DNA of 25,281 bases, from the IMG/VR virus record IMGVR_UViG_3300008113_001569, positions 1-25,281 of that record; one strand, 5' to 3'. Under the pieces are notes generated by a model that did no database searches, was not told the DNA's origin, and worked only from the letters and a program-made list of their open reading frames with translations. Shown here one piece after another: positions 6,693 to 11,858 of this stretch (position 1 is its first letter; each line of letters starts with the position of its first letter). The position numbers were made by a program, and so were the translations under genes. This DNA comes from a virus.

Positions 6693-7050
6693 ATTCTTTT
6701 AAATAAAGTTCTAAAACTGCAATAGTCTTTTTTATGTCCTCCTCAAAGTTCCCTTTTTTTCTGCACCGAACCGTTCGTTTTAAAATGTCAAATTCCCAAG
6801 CGTTTAAGCCTTGTTGTTCTGCAAATTGGTATAAACTACCTTTACTATTATCGTAATGGCTAGGAGTGTTTATTTCGTTGTCTAGTAGTAGTCTAAAATG
6901 ATGCGTAATAACAACGCTATTTAACCTGTGTGGGTAGTTCTTTTCATTTTTTTCAGTTCTGAAATTATCATCAAAATCGTAAATATTACCTTTTTTAAAT
7001 GCTATATCTCCGTTAATATACATGTAATCTTTAGTACATAAGTATTTCAT
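6667..7050 (-). CDS. DUF3310-like protein
   Basis: 127 residues. The N-terminal 50 (CTKDYMYINGDIAFKKGNIY) look like a short beta domain. From about residue 62, TPSHYDNSKGSLYQFAEQQG followed by LNAWEFDILKRTVRCRKKG and an EDIKKTIAVLELYL helix match the pattern of DUF3310 (P.HY ... GN..KY..R...KG ... DL.KA..YL), a widespread phage protein often found beside nucleotide-metabolism genes. Here it is two genes upstream of the MazG-like enzyme. Function unknown. Confidence 0.6.
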   Translation of the reverse strand: MKYLCTKDYMYINGDIAFKKGNIYDFDDNFRTEKNEKNYPHRLNSVVITHHFRLLLDNEINTPSHYDNSKGSLYQFAEQQGLNAWEFDILKRTVRCRKKGNFEEDIKKTIAVLELYLKEYEQATKNS

Positions 7051-7052
7051 AA

Positions 7053-7220
7053 CTAATAAACTTTTGTTAATTCGTCTTTTATAAATTTTTGCATTGATTC
7101 TATTGTTTCAAAAACAAAAGGAGCTTTTCTAAGTGTCCCTGGTGTAAAGTCGCCATTTATATACACTAAAAATCCGTTTTGTGCAGTTTCGATTATTATT
7201 CTATTTGTTATTTCTTTCAT
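7053..7220 (-). CDS. Small hypothetical protein, 55 aa
   Basis: ATG at 7220 to TAG at 7055-7053. It begins MKEITNRIIIETAQNGFLVY, then a FTPGTLRKAPFVFET stretch and a C-terminal helix (SMQKFIKDELTKVY). The strand-turn-strand-helix layout with NGFxV is frequent among short phage proteins of unknown function. It ends 2 bases before the next gene and starts 17 bases after a 7-bp hairpin. Confidence 0.65.
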   Translation of the reverse strand: MKEITNRIIIETAQNGFLVYINGDFTPGTLRKAPFVFETIESMQKFIKDELTKVY

Positions 7221-7236
7221 AATCTATTTTTAAATT

Positions 7237-7262
7237 AACCGCCCTAAATTAATAAGGCGGTT
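7237..7262. other. 7-bp perfect hairpin between SSB-like and 55-aa genes
   Basis: AACCGCC (7237-7243) and GGCGGTT (7256-7262) pair perfectly around a 12-base AT-rich loop. On the transcribed (minus) strand there is no following T run, so this is more likely an RNA-processing or stabilising hairpin or a weak attenuator than a full terminator. Confidence 0.5.
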
Positions 7263-7272
7263 TTGTTGGTTG

Positions 7273-7641
7273 TTAGAATGGCAAATCATCAACTTCGACA
7301 TCCGTATCAATCACCGTAGCTTCTACGCTATCAGTATTTTTCTTTGCGAAAACTTTAAGATTACCTAAGTAAGGCAATTTAATTTCTTTGGCTTTTTCAG
7401 CACCAAGCTCTTTCCATTTGTCGCTTGGTAATTTCTGAACCTGAAAACCCCAATTCCCGTTAGTATCCTCACTATCCATTGTAACTACGTCTGTTTGCAT
7501 ATAAACAGCTCCGTCTTTTTCAGTTAGATAGTTATTATCTAAAGGAATAACTAAACATTTTGCGCCTGCTTTTGTTGTGATAAATCCGTGTTGCAATTTT
7601 GTTAAAGAAACACTTAACGAATAAGATTGTAATTTTGCCAT
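7273..7641 (-). CDS. Single-stranded DNA-binding protein-like, DDLPF tail
   Basis: 122 residues, beta-rich for the first 100 (strands such as LQSYSLSVSLTKL, CLVIPLDNN, VYMQTDVVTM, WGFQVQKL), then a short acidic linker ending in VEVDDLPF. The acidic C-terminus closing with DD(L/I)PF is the hallmark of bacterial and phage SSB proteins, where it binds replication and repair partners. The body is not the classic OB-fold sequence, so this is a divergent SSB or an analogue. It follows the annealing-like protein, the usual place for a phage SSB. Confidence 0.6.
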   Translation of the reverse strand: MAKLQSYSLSVSLTKLQHGFITTKAGAKCLVIPLDNNYLTEKDGAVYMQTDVVTMDSEDTNGNWGFQVQKLPSDKWKELGAEKAKEIKLPYLGNLKVFAKKNTDSVEATVIDTDVEVDDLPF

Positions 7642-7699
7642 TTTAAAATGATTTAATTTAGCCTACCTTTTTTTACTGTTGTCGGCTATTCAGTTTTTA

Positions 7700-8290
7700 T
7701 TATTTAATTTTATTTTCTAAATCTAAAATCTGTTTATGTGTAGCTTTTCTTAATCCCTTTTCAACTGCTAAAAGATACTTTTCAATTGTTTCTTTAGGTT
7801 GCTCTAATAATTCTAAAAACTTTTCATTTGAGATAAATTCTACTTCTTTTTTAGGCTCTGAAAATTCTTTAGTAACCTCAGCTAGATATTTAACATCGTC
7901 AAATAATCCCATAAAAATATCAGCATTAAAACCTAGTTTTGATATTGCTTTTGTTAAAGTATCTGTTTCTAATTTCTTTGCAAAATTATCATCTATCTTT
8001 GTTTTGGCATTATCAATAAAAATATTTTGAGCGTTTTTAATTGGAAACTCTCCATCAGGATAAAAGAAAACAGCGTGCAAAACAACTAACCCCAAACTTT
8101 CAGTTAATGTATAATCAAAATCAAGGCTTTTAAATCCCCAAGTTTTTCCATAGCTTCCAAATTGTTCGGTAACGTTTTTAATTTGGTATTGAGGCGAAAT
8201 AGCGGTAATATTATTACCTTTTACATTTGCTTTTTTTGTGTACTTCGGATTAGTCTTTTCGACTTTATTCCACAAATCTAAATTACTCAT
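7700..8290 (-). CDS. Single-strand annealing protein-like (Rad52/Erf-type recombinase candidate)
   Basis: 196 residues. The central part, KLETDTLTKAISKLGFNADI followed by FMGLFDDVKY (about 105-134), matches a conserved stretch (TDALTKALSxLGFxADVFxGxxDDxKY) that I associate with phage annealing or recombination proteins. Upstream, YGKTWGFKS and GLVVLHAVFFYPDGEFP are beta strands; the C-terminal 60 residues are helical. Placed directly before an SSB-like gene, it fits a phage recombination module. Exact family is uncertain. Confidence 0.5.
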   Translation of the reverse strand: MSNLDLWNKVEKTNPKYTKKANVKGNNITAISPQYQIKNVTEQFGSYGKTWGFKSLDFDYTLTESLGLVVLHAVFFYPDGEFPIKNAQNIFIDNAKTKIDDNFAKKLETDTLTKAISKLGFNADIFMGLFDDVKYLAEVTKEFSEPKKEVEFISNEKFLELLEQPKETIEKYLLAVEKGLRKATHKQILDLENKIK

Positions 8291-8295
8291 AATTA

Positions 8296-8742
8296 TTAAA
8301 ATTTTATCGTTATACTTGATTTACGGGGCGTTGTGCCTACTTTCGGTACTTCATTGCCATAAGTATCTAAAACGCTTTGTTTTTGTGCTAATTTTAGCAA
8401 TTCAACTCTAGCATCTAAATCCGACTTTAAAACATTGTAAACCTCATCGTCTGAGTAGTTCAAAGTATTTCCACCGTTAACAGGCGTAAATTCAACCCCT
8501 AAAACGGTCTGTTTTTCTTCTGGGATATGTTTCCTTATCTCAGTTAGTGCAGTGCTTATAACCTCGTTTAAACGTGCTAGATTAGCAGTAAATTGCATCG
8601 TATCTACGTTACCGCTTTCGAGTAGATTGTCCACCATTCTTTTGCCTGTTAAAATAGCTTGTTTTTTTGTAAAAGTTGCATCGTACATTGATACAAAGTC
8701 TTGTTCTCTTAATTCTAAAAATGTGTTTTTAGTTGCTCCCAT
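8296..8742 (-). CDS. Hypothetical protein of the recombination operon, 148 aa
   Basis: A helical protein: residues 1-80 (LRKH..; TGKRMVDNLLESGNVDTMQF; LNEVISTALTEIRKHIPEEK), a middle VEFTPVNGGNTLNYSDDEVY, a second helix (SDLDARVELLKLAQK) and a tail containing GNEVPKVGT. The ARVELLKxAxK...VPKV ending is often seen in phage genes beside annealing proteins, but I cannot name the family. It ends 5 bases before the annealing-like gene. Confidence 0.65.
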   Translation of the reverse strand: MGATKNTFLELREQDFVSMYDATFTKKQAILTGKRMVDNLLESGNVDTMQFTANLARLNEVISTALTEIRKHIPEEKQTVLGVEFTPVNGGNTLNYSDDEVYNVLKSDLDARVELLKLAQKQSVLDTYGNEVPKVGTTPRKSSITIKF

Positions 8743-8866
8743 CTTGTAATTCTTTTAATAGTTGTGTTAAAATTTCCTTTGCCTCGTTTAGCTGGCTTTG
8801 AAGTTTGGCGTTTTCTCTCTCCAATGCTTCAATTCTCTTTAATTGGTAATCTGTTAGTTGTTCCAT
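8729..8866 (-). CDS. Small coiled-coil protein, 45 aa
   Basis: ATG at 8866 to TAA at 8731-8729. The protein begins MEQLTDYQLKRIEALERENA and continues with heptad-patterned L/E/K residues, a clear coiled coil. It overlaps the next gene by 14 bases and is first in the operon, with its ATG only about 10 bases from the predicted transcription start. Confidence 0.65.
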   Translation of the reverse strand: MEQLTDYQLKRIEALERENAKLQSQLNEAKEILTQLLKELQDGSN

Positions 8867-8882
8867 TTGATTAATTTTTTTA

Positions 8883-8913
8883 CAAATATAATACTTTATT
8901 TTGATTAAACAAT
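8883..8913 (-). promoter_or_regulatory. Promoter of the recombination operon
   Basis: Minus-strand TATATTTG at 8890-8883, with ATTG at 8913-8910 exactly 19 bases upstream, the Bacteroidota promoter layout. The predicted start is around 8876-8879, giving a leader of only about 10-13 bases before the 45-aa gene. Confidence 0.65.
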
Positions 8914-8921
8914 ACTTTTAT

Positions 8922-9101
8922 TCAAAAAGGACAATTATTTTTTTCTTTAGGTATTAAATCTTTGTACTCTCTTTTGATTTTCTCAGCTATGGCTTCTCTA
9001 ATGAAATGCCCAACATCGACATTATAAGACTTCATTTTTTGGAGTGTTAAAAGTTGCGATTCAGTAACTCTGATTACTTTTGTTTTTGTTAGTATTTTCA
9101 T
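8922..9101 (-). CDS. Ribbon-helix-helix-like DNA-binding protein, 59 aa
   Basis: ATG at 9101 to TGA at 8924-8922. The sequence TKTKVIRVTESQLLTLQKMK, then YNVDVGHFIREAIAEKIKRE fits a strand followed by two helices of the ribbon-helix-helix fold (Arc/CopG type), ending in NCPF. Short proteins of this kind are common in Bacteroidota phages and plasmids and are probably transcription regulators. Its start is close to the outer end of the cassette-like array. Confidence 0.7.
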   Translation of the reverse strand: MKILTKTKVIRVTESQLLTLQKMKSYNVDVGHFIREAIAEKIKREYKDLIPKEKNNCPF

Positions 9102-9114
9102 AATATTGTAATAC

Positions 9115-9144
9115 GTTAGTTGCTGTTAGCGGGTAGTTATAACT
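9115..9144. repeat. Outer boundary of the cassette-like array, three phased GTTA sites
   Basis: On the plus strand G-TTA occurs at 9115 (GTTAGTTGC), 9125 (GTTAGCGGG) and 9136 (GTTATAACT), spaced 10 and 11 bp. On the minus strand AGTTATAAC (9144-9136) is the exact reverse complement of the first 9 bases of the last unit (GTTATAACT, 9462-9454). No second arm of a long palindrome is visible, so this looks like a truncated or different recombination site. Confidence 0.45.
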
Positions 9145-9209
9145 CAGCTTTGTTAAAGTCTGATAAATGGTCTGAAACAACTGAATCAATAACATCTGAA
9201 TAAGTAAAA

Positions 9210-9431
9210 TCAAACCATAACATAAAAAATAAGTTTCCAATAAATATTCATCCATTTTAATTTTAACTTAATTTCTATTCCTGATTTTACTCTTTTCATT
9301 TTTACCAAAACATCGCCATAACGACTATCTTTAGGGTTTAAATGAGCTTCTTTATCTCTTTCGTAATATCTTAAACATTCATAACCACTAATTGAATAAG
9401 CAGTCATTTCTTTATTCATAATTTGATACAT
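9210..9431 (-). CDS. Hypothetical protein of cassette unit 4, 73 aa
   Basis: Begins MYQIMNKEMTAYSISGYECL; the ATGs at 9419 and 9407 are also possible starts. The middle (RYYERDKEAHLNPKDSRYGD) is charged; the last 20 residues are hydrophobic and aromatic (WMNIYWKLIFYVMV), perhaps a membrane-associated or out-of-frame end. It is the only good frame in its unit, starting about 23 bases after the unit boundary. No family recognised. Confidence 0.45.
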   Translation of the reverse strand: MYQIMNKEMTAYSISGYECLRYYERDKEAHLNPKDSRYGDVLVKMKRVKSGIEIKLKLKWMNIYWKLIFYVMV

Positions 9432-9454
9432 AAATTTGTATGAATTAAGCCGAA

Positions 9455-9596
9455 GTTATAACAAGTGTTTTGCGATGATTTTCGGCTTTAGGTTAATATT
9501 AATGTTTGTTTTGTACTTGTAATCTTTTGTATTAATCTGAAAGGCTTGCGTTTCTCGTTCCGAAAAACCTCGCAAAGCACTCAACCGTTAGTAGCT
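9455..9596 (-). repeat. attC-like recombination site between units 3 and 4
   Basis: Outer ends on the minus strand are AGCTACTAAC (9596-9587) and GTTATAAC (9462-9455). Inside, 9464-9485 and 9560-9581 form an imperfect stem: AGTGTTTTGCGA against TCGCAAAGCACT pairs at 11 of 12 positions and the next 10 at 8 of 10. The loop is about 74 bases and AT-rich. It overlaps the stop codon of the preceding gene. Arms, ends and loop resemble the site at 10785-10921. Confidence 0.6.
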
Positions 9597-9762
9597 ATTT
9601 AAACATCGTTTTGTGTATAACGACATCATTTATCCGAATTGGGAATTTAAGGCGTGCTAAAGTGTGATATTTCAGGTTTTCACATTCACAACATTTTTTT
9701 AAGTTGCCGTAAGTTTCTATTCGTTCGCCTTGAATAAATACTATTATTGATTGTCTTTGCAT
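9595..9762 (-). CDS. Hypothetical protein of cassette unit 3, 55 aa
   Basis: ATG at 9762 to TAG at 9597-9595. It begins MQRQSIIVFIQGERIETYGN, continues LKKCCECENLKYHTLARLKF and ends IHKTMFK. CCEC could bind metal, but there is only one cluster. It overlaps the preceding gene by 19 bases and its stop codon lies inside the recombination-site end, as is typical for cassette genes. Confidence 0.6.
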   Translation of the reverse strand: MQRQSIIVFIQGERIETYGNLKKCCECENLKYHTLARLKFPIRINDVVIHKTMFK

Positions 9763-9896
9763 AATTCTAAATCTAAAGCGTAAATTCCTGTTCTAAAATC
9801 TCTTTTCCATACAATATCGTATTTGAATAAATTATAAGAGTAATCTATAACTATTCCTTTTTTACGACATCTTAATTTTATTTTTTTAGCTTCCAT
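9744..9896 (-). CDS. Hypothetical protein of cassette unit 3, 50 aa
   Basis: ATG at 9896 to TAA at 9746-9744. A basic, beta-rich protein: MEAKKIKLRCRKKGIVIDYS, then YNLFKYDIVWKRDFRTGIYA and an acidic end. Overlaps its upstream neighbour by 11 bases and its downstream neighbour by 19, so it is translated as part of a four-gene operon. No family recognised. Confidence 0.6.
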   Translation of the reverse strand: MEAKKIKLRCRKKGIVIDYSYNLFKYDIVWKRDFRTGIYALDLELCKDNQ

Positions 9897-10056
9897 ATTT
9901 GTTTTCGATTTCTATTTCATCAATAGCTAGTCTTATTTTTTCTAAATCTTCAAGTATTGGTTTTAAGTTTTCTAAAAGGCACTCTTTAGAATTTTCCAAG
10001 TGCCTTTTTCTTCTGTTTAATACTTCAAGTTTTTTCTTTTGTTTTTCGTTTAACAT
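9886..10056 (-). CDS. Coiled-coil protein of cassette unit 3, 56 aa
   Basis: ATG at 10056 to TAA at 9888-9886. The product is almost entirely helical and charged (MLNEKQKKKLEVLNRRKRHL, then LENLKPILEDLEKIRLAIDE). It overlaps its upstream neighbour by 7 bases. No family recognised. Confidence 0.6.
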   Translation of the reverse strand: MLNEKQKKKLEVLNRRKRHLENSKECLLENLKPILEDLEKIRLAIDEIEIENKYGS

Positions 10057-10238
10057 AATTTTAAGGCGTTTTCAATTACTATTGTAGATTGTTCTTGAGT
10101 TAAGTTAAATTTTTCAACTAACATATTTGAAAGAGCAAAAACATATTTTGTTTCTCCAAAACCTTGAGATACCATTTGTGCTAATACTTCTTTTGCAGTT
10201 AATAAAGCGTTTGCGATGTTTAATTCTTGAGTTGTCAT
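10050..10238 (-). CDS. Hypothetical protein of cassette unit 3, 62 aa
   Basis: A helical protein beginning MTTQELNIANALLTAKEVLA and ending EQSTIVIENALKLC. First gene of the four-gene operon behind the promoter at 10269. A frame in another register (10114-10302) covers the same DNA, but this one has better protein-like composition and coupling to the next gene. No family recognised. Confidence 0.65.
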   Translation of the reverse strand: MTTQELNIANALLTAKEVLAQMVSQGFGETKYVFALSNMLVEKFNLTQEQSTIVIENALKLC

Positions 10239-10268
10239 TTTGTTTTGTTTTAGTTGTTATTTCTTTTA

Positions 10269-10299
10269 CAAATATACGACTAATTTTGTAAATACCAAA
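10269..10299 (-). promoter_or_regulatory. Promoter inside cassette unit 3
   Basis: On the minus strand TTTG (10299-10296), exactly 19 bases, then TATATTTG (10276-10269): the best match to the Bacteroidota consensus in the window. It lies within a cassette-like unit, 31 bases before the 62-aa start codon. Confidence 0.75.
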
Positions 10300-10342
10300 C
10301 AAAATTACAAATATTTTAAAAATTTATGTAAAATAAATAAAC

Positions 10343-10425
10343 AGCTACTAACAATCAATAAACAATAGTGGCGGAATCTACTAAACCGCATACGCCACCA
10401 TCGTTTATTTTTAACGTTAGCAAAC
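10343..10425 (-). repeat. attC-like recombination site between units 2 and 3
   Basis: Outer ends on the minus strand: TTTGCTAAC (10424-10416) and GTTAGTAGCT (10352-10343). The stem pairs ATAAACAATAGTGGCG (10358-10373) with 10393-10408 at 14 of 16 positions, plus GCGG (10371-10374) with CCGC (10386-10389). The shortest and best-paired of the sites, about 80 bases. Confidence 0.65.
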
Positions 10426-10435
10426 ATTGTTACTA

Positions 10436-10756
10436 TTAGTTTTCAGAATGGAATTTTTTGTAAAATTTAGCTTCTATGTCCCGTTTTAAAAAACGCTCAC
10501 CATCTTTTTCTAACCAACTACCAAAGCCAGCTACATATCCATTTTTCTCTAAATATTCTTCATAGCTTATTTTTTGTTTGTAGTCTCTTTTATATTTAAT
10601 CATACTTTTCAATTCTTCTTTTACATCTTTTCCTTTCTCGATGTCATTTAAAAGAATTTGTAAACTATTAATTAAAGAAATATAATTTTCTTCTTTATCT
10701 TTTATTTCTTTAAATAATTTTTCTTCTCTTGATAATGGGTAAGGTTGTCTATTCAT
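10436..10756 (-). CDS. Hypothetical protein of cassette unit 2, 106 aa
   Basis: I choose the ATG at 10756 (MNRQPYPLSREEKLFKEIKD); the frame extends to 10795, but the extra 13 residues would be encoded by the unit boundary itself. The protein is charged and helical, with a C-terminal KISYEEYLEKNGYVAGFGSW and then KDGERFLKRDIEAKFYKKF. No family recognised. It stops 11 bases before the recombination-site end. Confidence 0.6.
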   Translation of the reverse strand: MNRQPYPLSREEKLFKEIKDKEENYISLINSLQILLNDIEKGKDVKEELKSMIKYKRDYKQKISYEEYLEKNGYVAGFGSWLEKDGERFLKRDIEAKFYKKFHSEN

Positions 10757-10784
10757 CACGTTTTGTTTTAAATACCCACAACGA

Positions 10785-10921
10785 TTTGCTAACAAGTGTT
10801 TGGCAAAAAAGCGGGTTCGGTTATTAATTTAAAGTTTGTTTTTTCTTTGTTAATTCTGTGCTTAATCGAAAGCTATTGCATTTTTAACCGCTTCTTCGCC
10901 AAGCCCGAAACCGTTATAAGC
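10785..10921 (-). repeat. attC-like recombination site between units 1 and 2
   Basis: Outer ends on the minus strand: GCTTATAAC (10921-10913) and GTTAGCAAA (10793-10785). Imperfect arms: GTTTGGCAAAAAAGCGG (10798-10814) against CCGCTTCTTCGCC plus AAGC (about 10889-10905). The AT-rich loop contains the stretch AAAACAAAC.TTAA..TTAA.AACC (minus strand) also found in the loop of the site at 9455-9596. Confidence 0.55.
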
Positions 10922-10932
10922 AAAAAAATTTA

Positions 10933-11130
10933 CTACCATTTCTCCGCGATATTATACGGTAAGTTTATAACCCACTCCATCGGTGCAAAAAATATATCTT
11001 GGTCTTCTTTGCCTGTAAATATGTATTTCGCTACTGCATAAATCGCAATTATTGGTATGCAAAATATCGCAGGGAATAATAATGGAAAGCAAAGAAGCCA
11101 TATAATAATTTTTAATATTCGTTTTATCAT
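10933..11130 (-). CDS. Small membrane protein of cassette unit 1, 65 aa
   Basis: Begins MIKRILKIIIWLLCFPLLFP followed by AIFCIPIIAIYAVAKYIFTG: two hydrophobic segments (about residues 4-24 and 24-40) and a C-terminal soluble tail with acidic and aromatic residues (KEDQDIFFAPMEWVINLPYN). Positive residues at the N-terminus. The only gene of its unit, starting 25 bases after the unit boundary. Function unknown. Confidence 0.65.
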   Translation of the reverse strand: MIKRILKIIIWLLCFPLLFPAIFCIPIIAIYAVAKYIFTGKEDQDIFFAPMEWVINLPYNIAEKW

Positions 11131-11146
11131 AACCGTAAATTTTTCA

Positions 11147-11169
11147 GTTTATAACACAGGGTTGTAAGC
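11147..11169 (-). repeat. Proximal boundary site of the cassette-like array
   Basis: On the minus strand TTACAAC, CCTGT, GTTATAA (11167-11149): two inverted 7-mers pairing at 6 of 7 around a 5-base spacer. The G-TTATAA end starts unit 1. It is far shorter than the other sites and could be the attachment site at the head of the array or a remnant of one. Confidence 0.4.
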
Positions 11170-11229
11170 AATAAAAAGTGCCATTTAGGTTTTTAATATT
11201 ACATCATTTTCTCAATTATAGATTCTATT

Positions 11230-11451
11230 CTACCTTTCATTCCGTGACCTGTAACCTTGAGTACGGTTATCCCAATGCGGAGTAAACTCATCTTTAAAAG
11301 TTTCTCTATTCATAGGACTATCACTATCGTGTAATCCTGTTTTGTAATCGTCGTAGTTGTTCATTGTATCTGTGTTTATAGTTTTATAAATTTTTCCGTT
11401 TTTAACGTATTCTTTTGGTAGCAAGTGGATATTAATAGGTGTTCCGAACAT
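11230..11451 (-). CDS. Hypothetical protein, 73 aa
   Basis: A polar protein starting MFGTPINIHLLPKEYVKNGK, rich in N, D and T in the middle and ending in an arginine-rich tail (HWDNRTQGYRSRNER). It follows the 67-aa gene after a short hairpin and precedes the cassette-like array. No family recognised. Confidence 0.55.
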   Translation of the reverse strand: MFGTPINIHLLPKEYVKNGKIYKTINTDTMNNYDDYKTGLHDSDSPMNRETFKDEFTPHWDNRTQGYRSRNER

Positions 11452-11467
11452 CTTATTTGTGTTTTAA

Positions 11468-11488
11468 AGGGAGGTTTTTACGCTCCCT
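11468..11488. other. Small hairpin between the 67-aa and 73-aa genes
   Basis: AGGGAG (11468-11473) pairs with CTCCCT (11483-11488). T residues follow on the plus strand (11491-11497), but on the transcribed minus strand only TTT follows, so read-through into the 73-aa gene is likely. Confidence 0.4.
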
Positions 11489-11495
11489 GATTTTT

Positions 11496-11699
11496 TTATT
11501 TTAATATTGATTTTAACGTTCTGTAAACTCTTCCTTTTTCATTTATAAAAGCTAATGCGCTACCATTTGTAATATCCGCTTCGAATTCTAATCCATTAAA
11601 CATAAAAAATATTTCTTTGTTAAATTCGTTATATCTATTTTCAATTGTAAAAGATATATTTGCTTTAGTTAATGCGGAGGTTATTCTTTTAGTTATCAT
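11496..11699 (-). CDS. Hypothetical protein, 67 aa
   Basis: Starts at the ATG at 11699 (MITKRITSALTKANISFTIE); a TTG at 11732 in the same frame is part of the promoter and can be excluded. The sequence alternates strands (FFMFNGLEFEADI, ALAFINEKGRVYRTL), a small alpha-beta protein. No family recognised. The predicted leader is about 25 bases. Confidence 0.6.
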   Translation of the reverse strand: MITKRITSALTKANISFTIENRYNEFNKEIFFMFNGLEFEADITNGSALAFINEKGRVYRTLKSILK

Positions 11700-11729
11700 A
11701 ATTCCTGTGTTTTTATCTGTTTTGTTATA

Positions 11730-11737
11730 CAAATATA
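11730..11737 (-). promoter_or_regulatory. TATATTTG promoter element before the 67-aa gene
   Basis: Minus-strand TATATTTG (11737-11730). With its upstream T-rich segment and TTCAAAAGATAG it is close to a copy of the element at 6140 over about 35 bases. Confidence 0.55.
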
Positions 11738-11781
11738 AAACTATCTTTTGAATTAAAAAAACTTTTTTTCAAAATTAACAT

Positions 11782-11809
11782 AAAAAAAACCGTTAAACTT
11801 AATTAACGG
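11782..11809 (-). terminator. Intrinsic terminator of the late operon
   Basis: On the minus strand CCGTTAA (11809-11803) pairs with TTAACGG (11796-11790) around a 6-base loop, followed by T8 (11789-11782). It lies 50 bases after the 52-aa gene and closes the lysis end of the late region. Confidence 0.8.
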
Positions 11810-11858
11810 CTTTAAAATAAGTGCTCTAAATGGTAGCAAATTCAAATAGACTGGTACA

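Larger units (their letters stand above)
9136..11155 (-). mobile_element. Integron-like array of four gene cassettes
   Basis: Four head-to-tail units in gene orientation: 11155-10794, 10793-10353, 10352-9463 and 9462-about 9136. Each begins with G-TTA, carries its gene(s) and ends in an imperfect palindrome whose first bases are the reverse complement of that same unit's first bases: GTTATAAAC/GCTTATAAC (8 of 9), GTTAGCAAA/TTTGCTAAC (9 of 9), GTTAGTAGCT/AGCTACTAAC (10 of 10), GTTATAACT/AGTTATAAC (9 of 9). This cognate match across a whole unit is what integron cassettes show, because the ends meet in the circular form. The bases after GTT do not fit the GTTRRRY consensus strictly, and no integrase gene is in the window. 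Confidence 0.6.

Noticed and set aside
9061-9255. 64-codon minus-strand frame after cassette unit 4
   Set aside because: It overlaps two better genes and its second half simply translates the recombination-site boundary (the GTTATAAC region); probably a disrupted or chance frame.
10114-10302. 62-codon minus-strand frame over the promoter in cassette unit 3
   Set aside because: It begins inside the promoter and covers the 62-aa gene in another register with a basic, low-complexity product.
9115-11169. Palindromes as ordinary terminators
   Set aside because: They have long loops (up to about 75 bases), mismatched stems, no T runs, and unit-specific end complementarity that terminators do not need.
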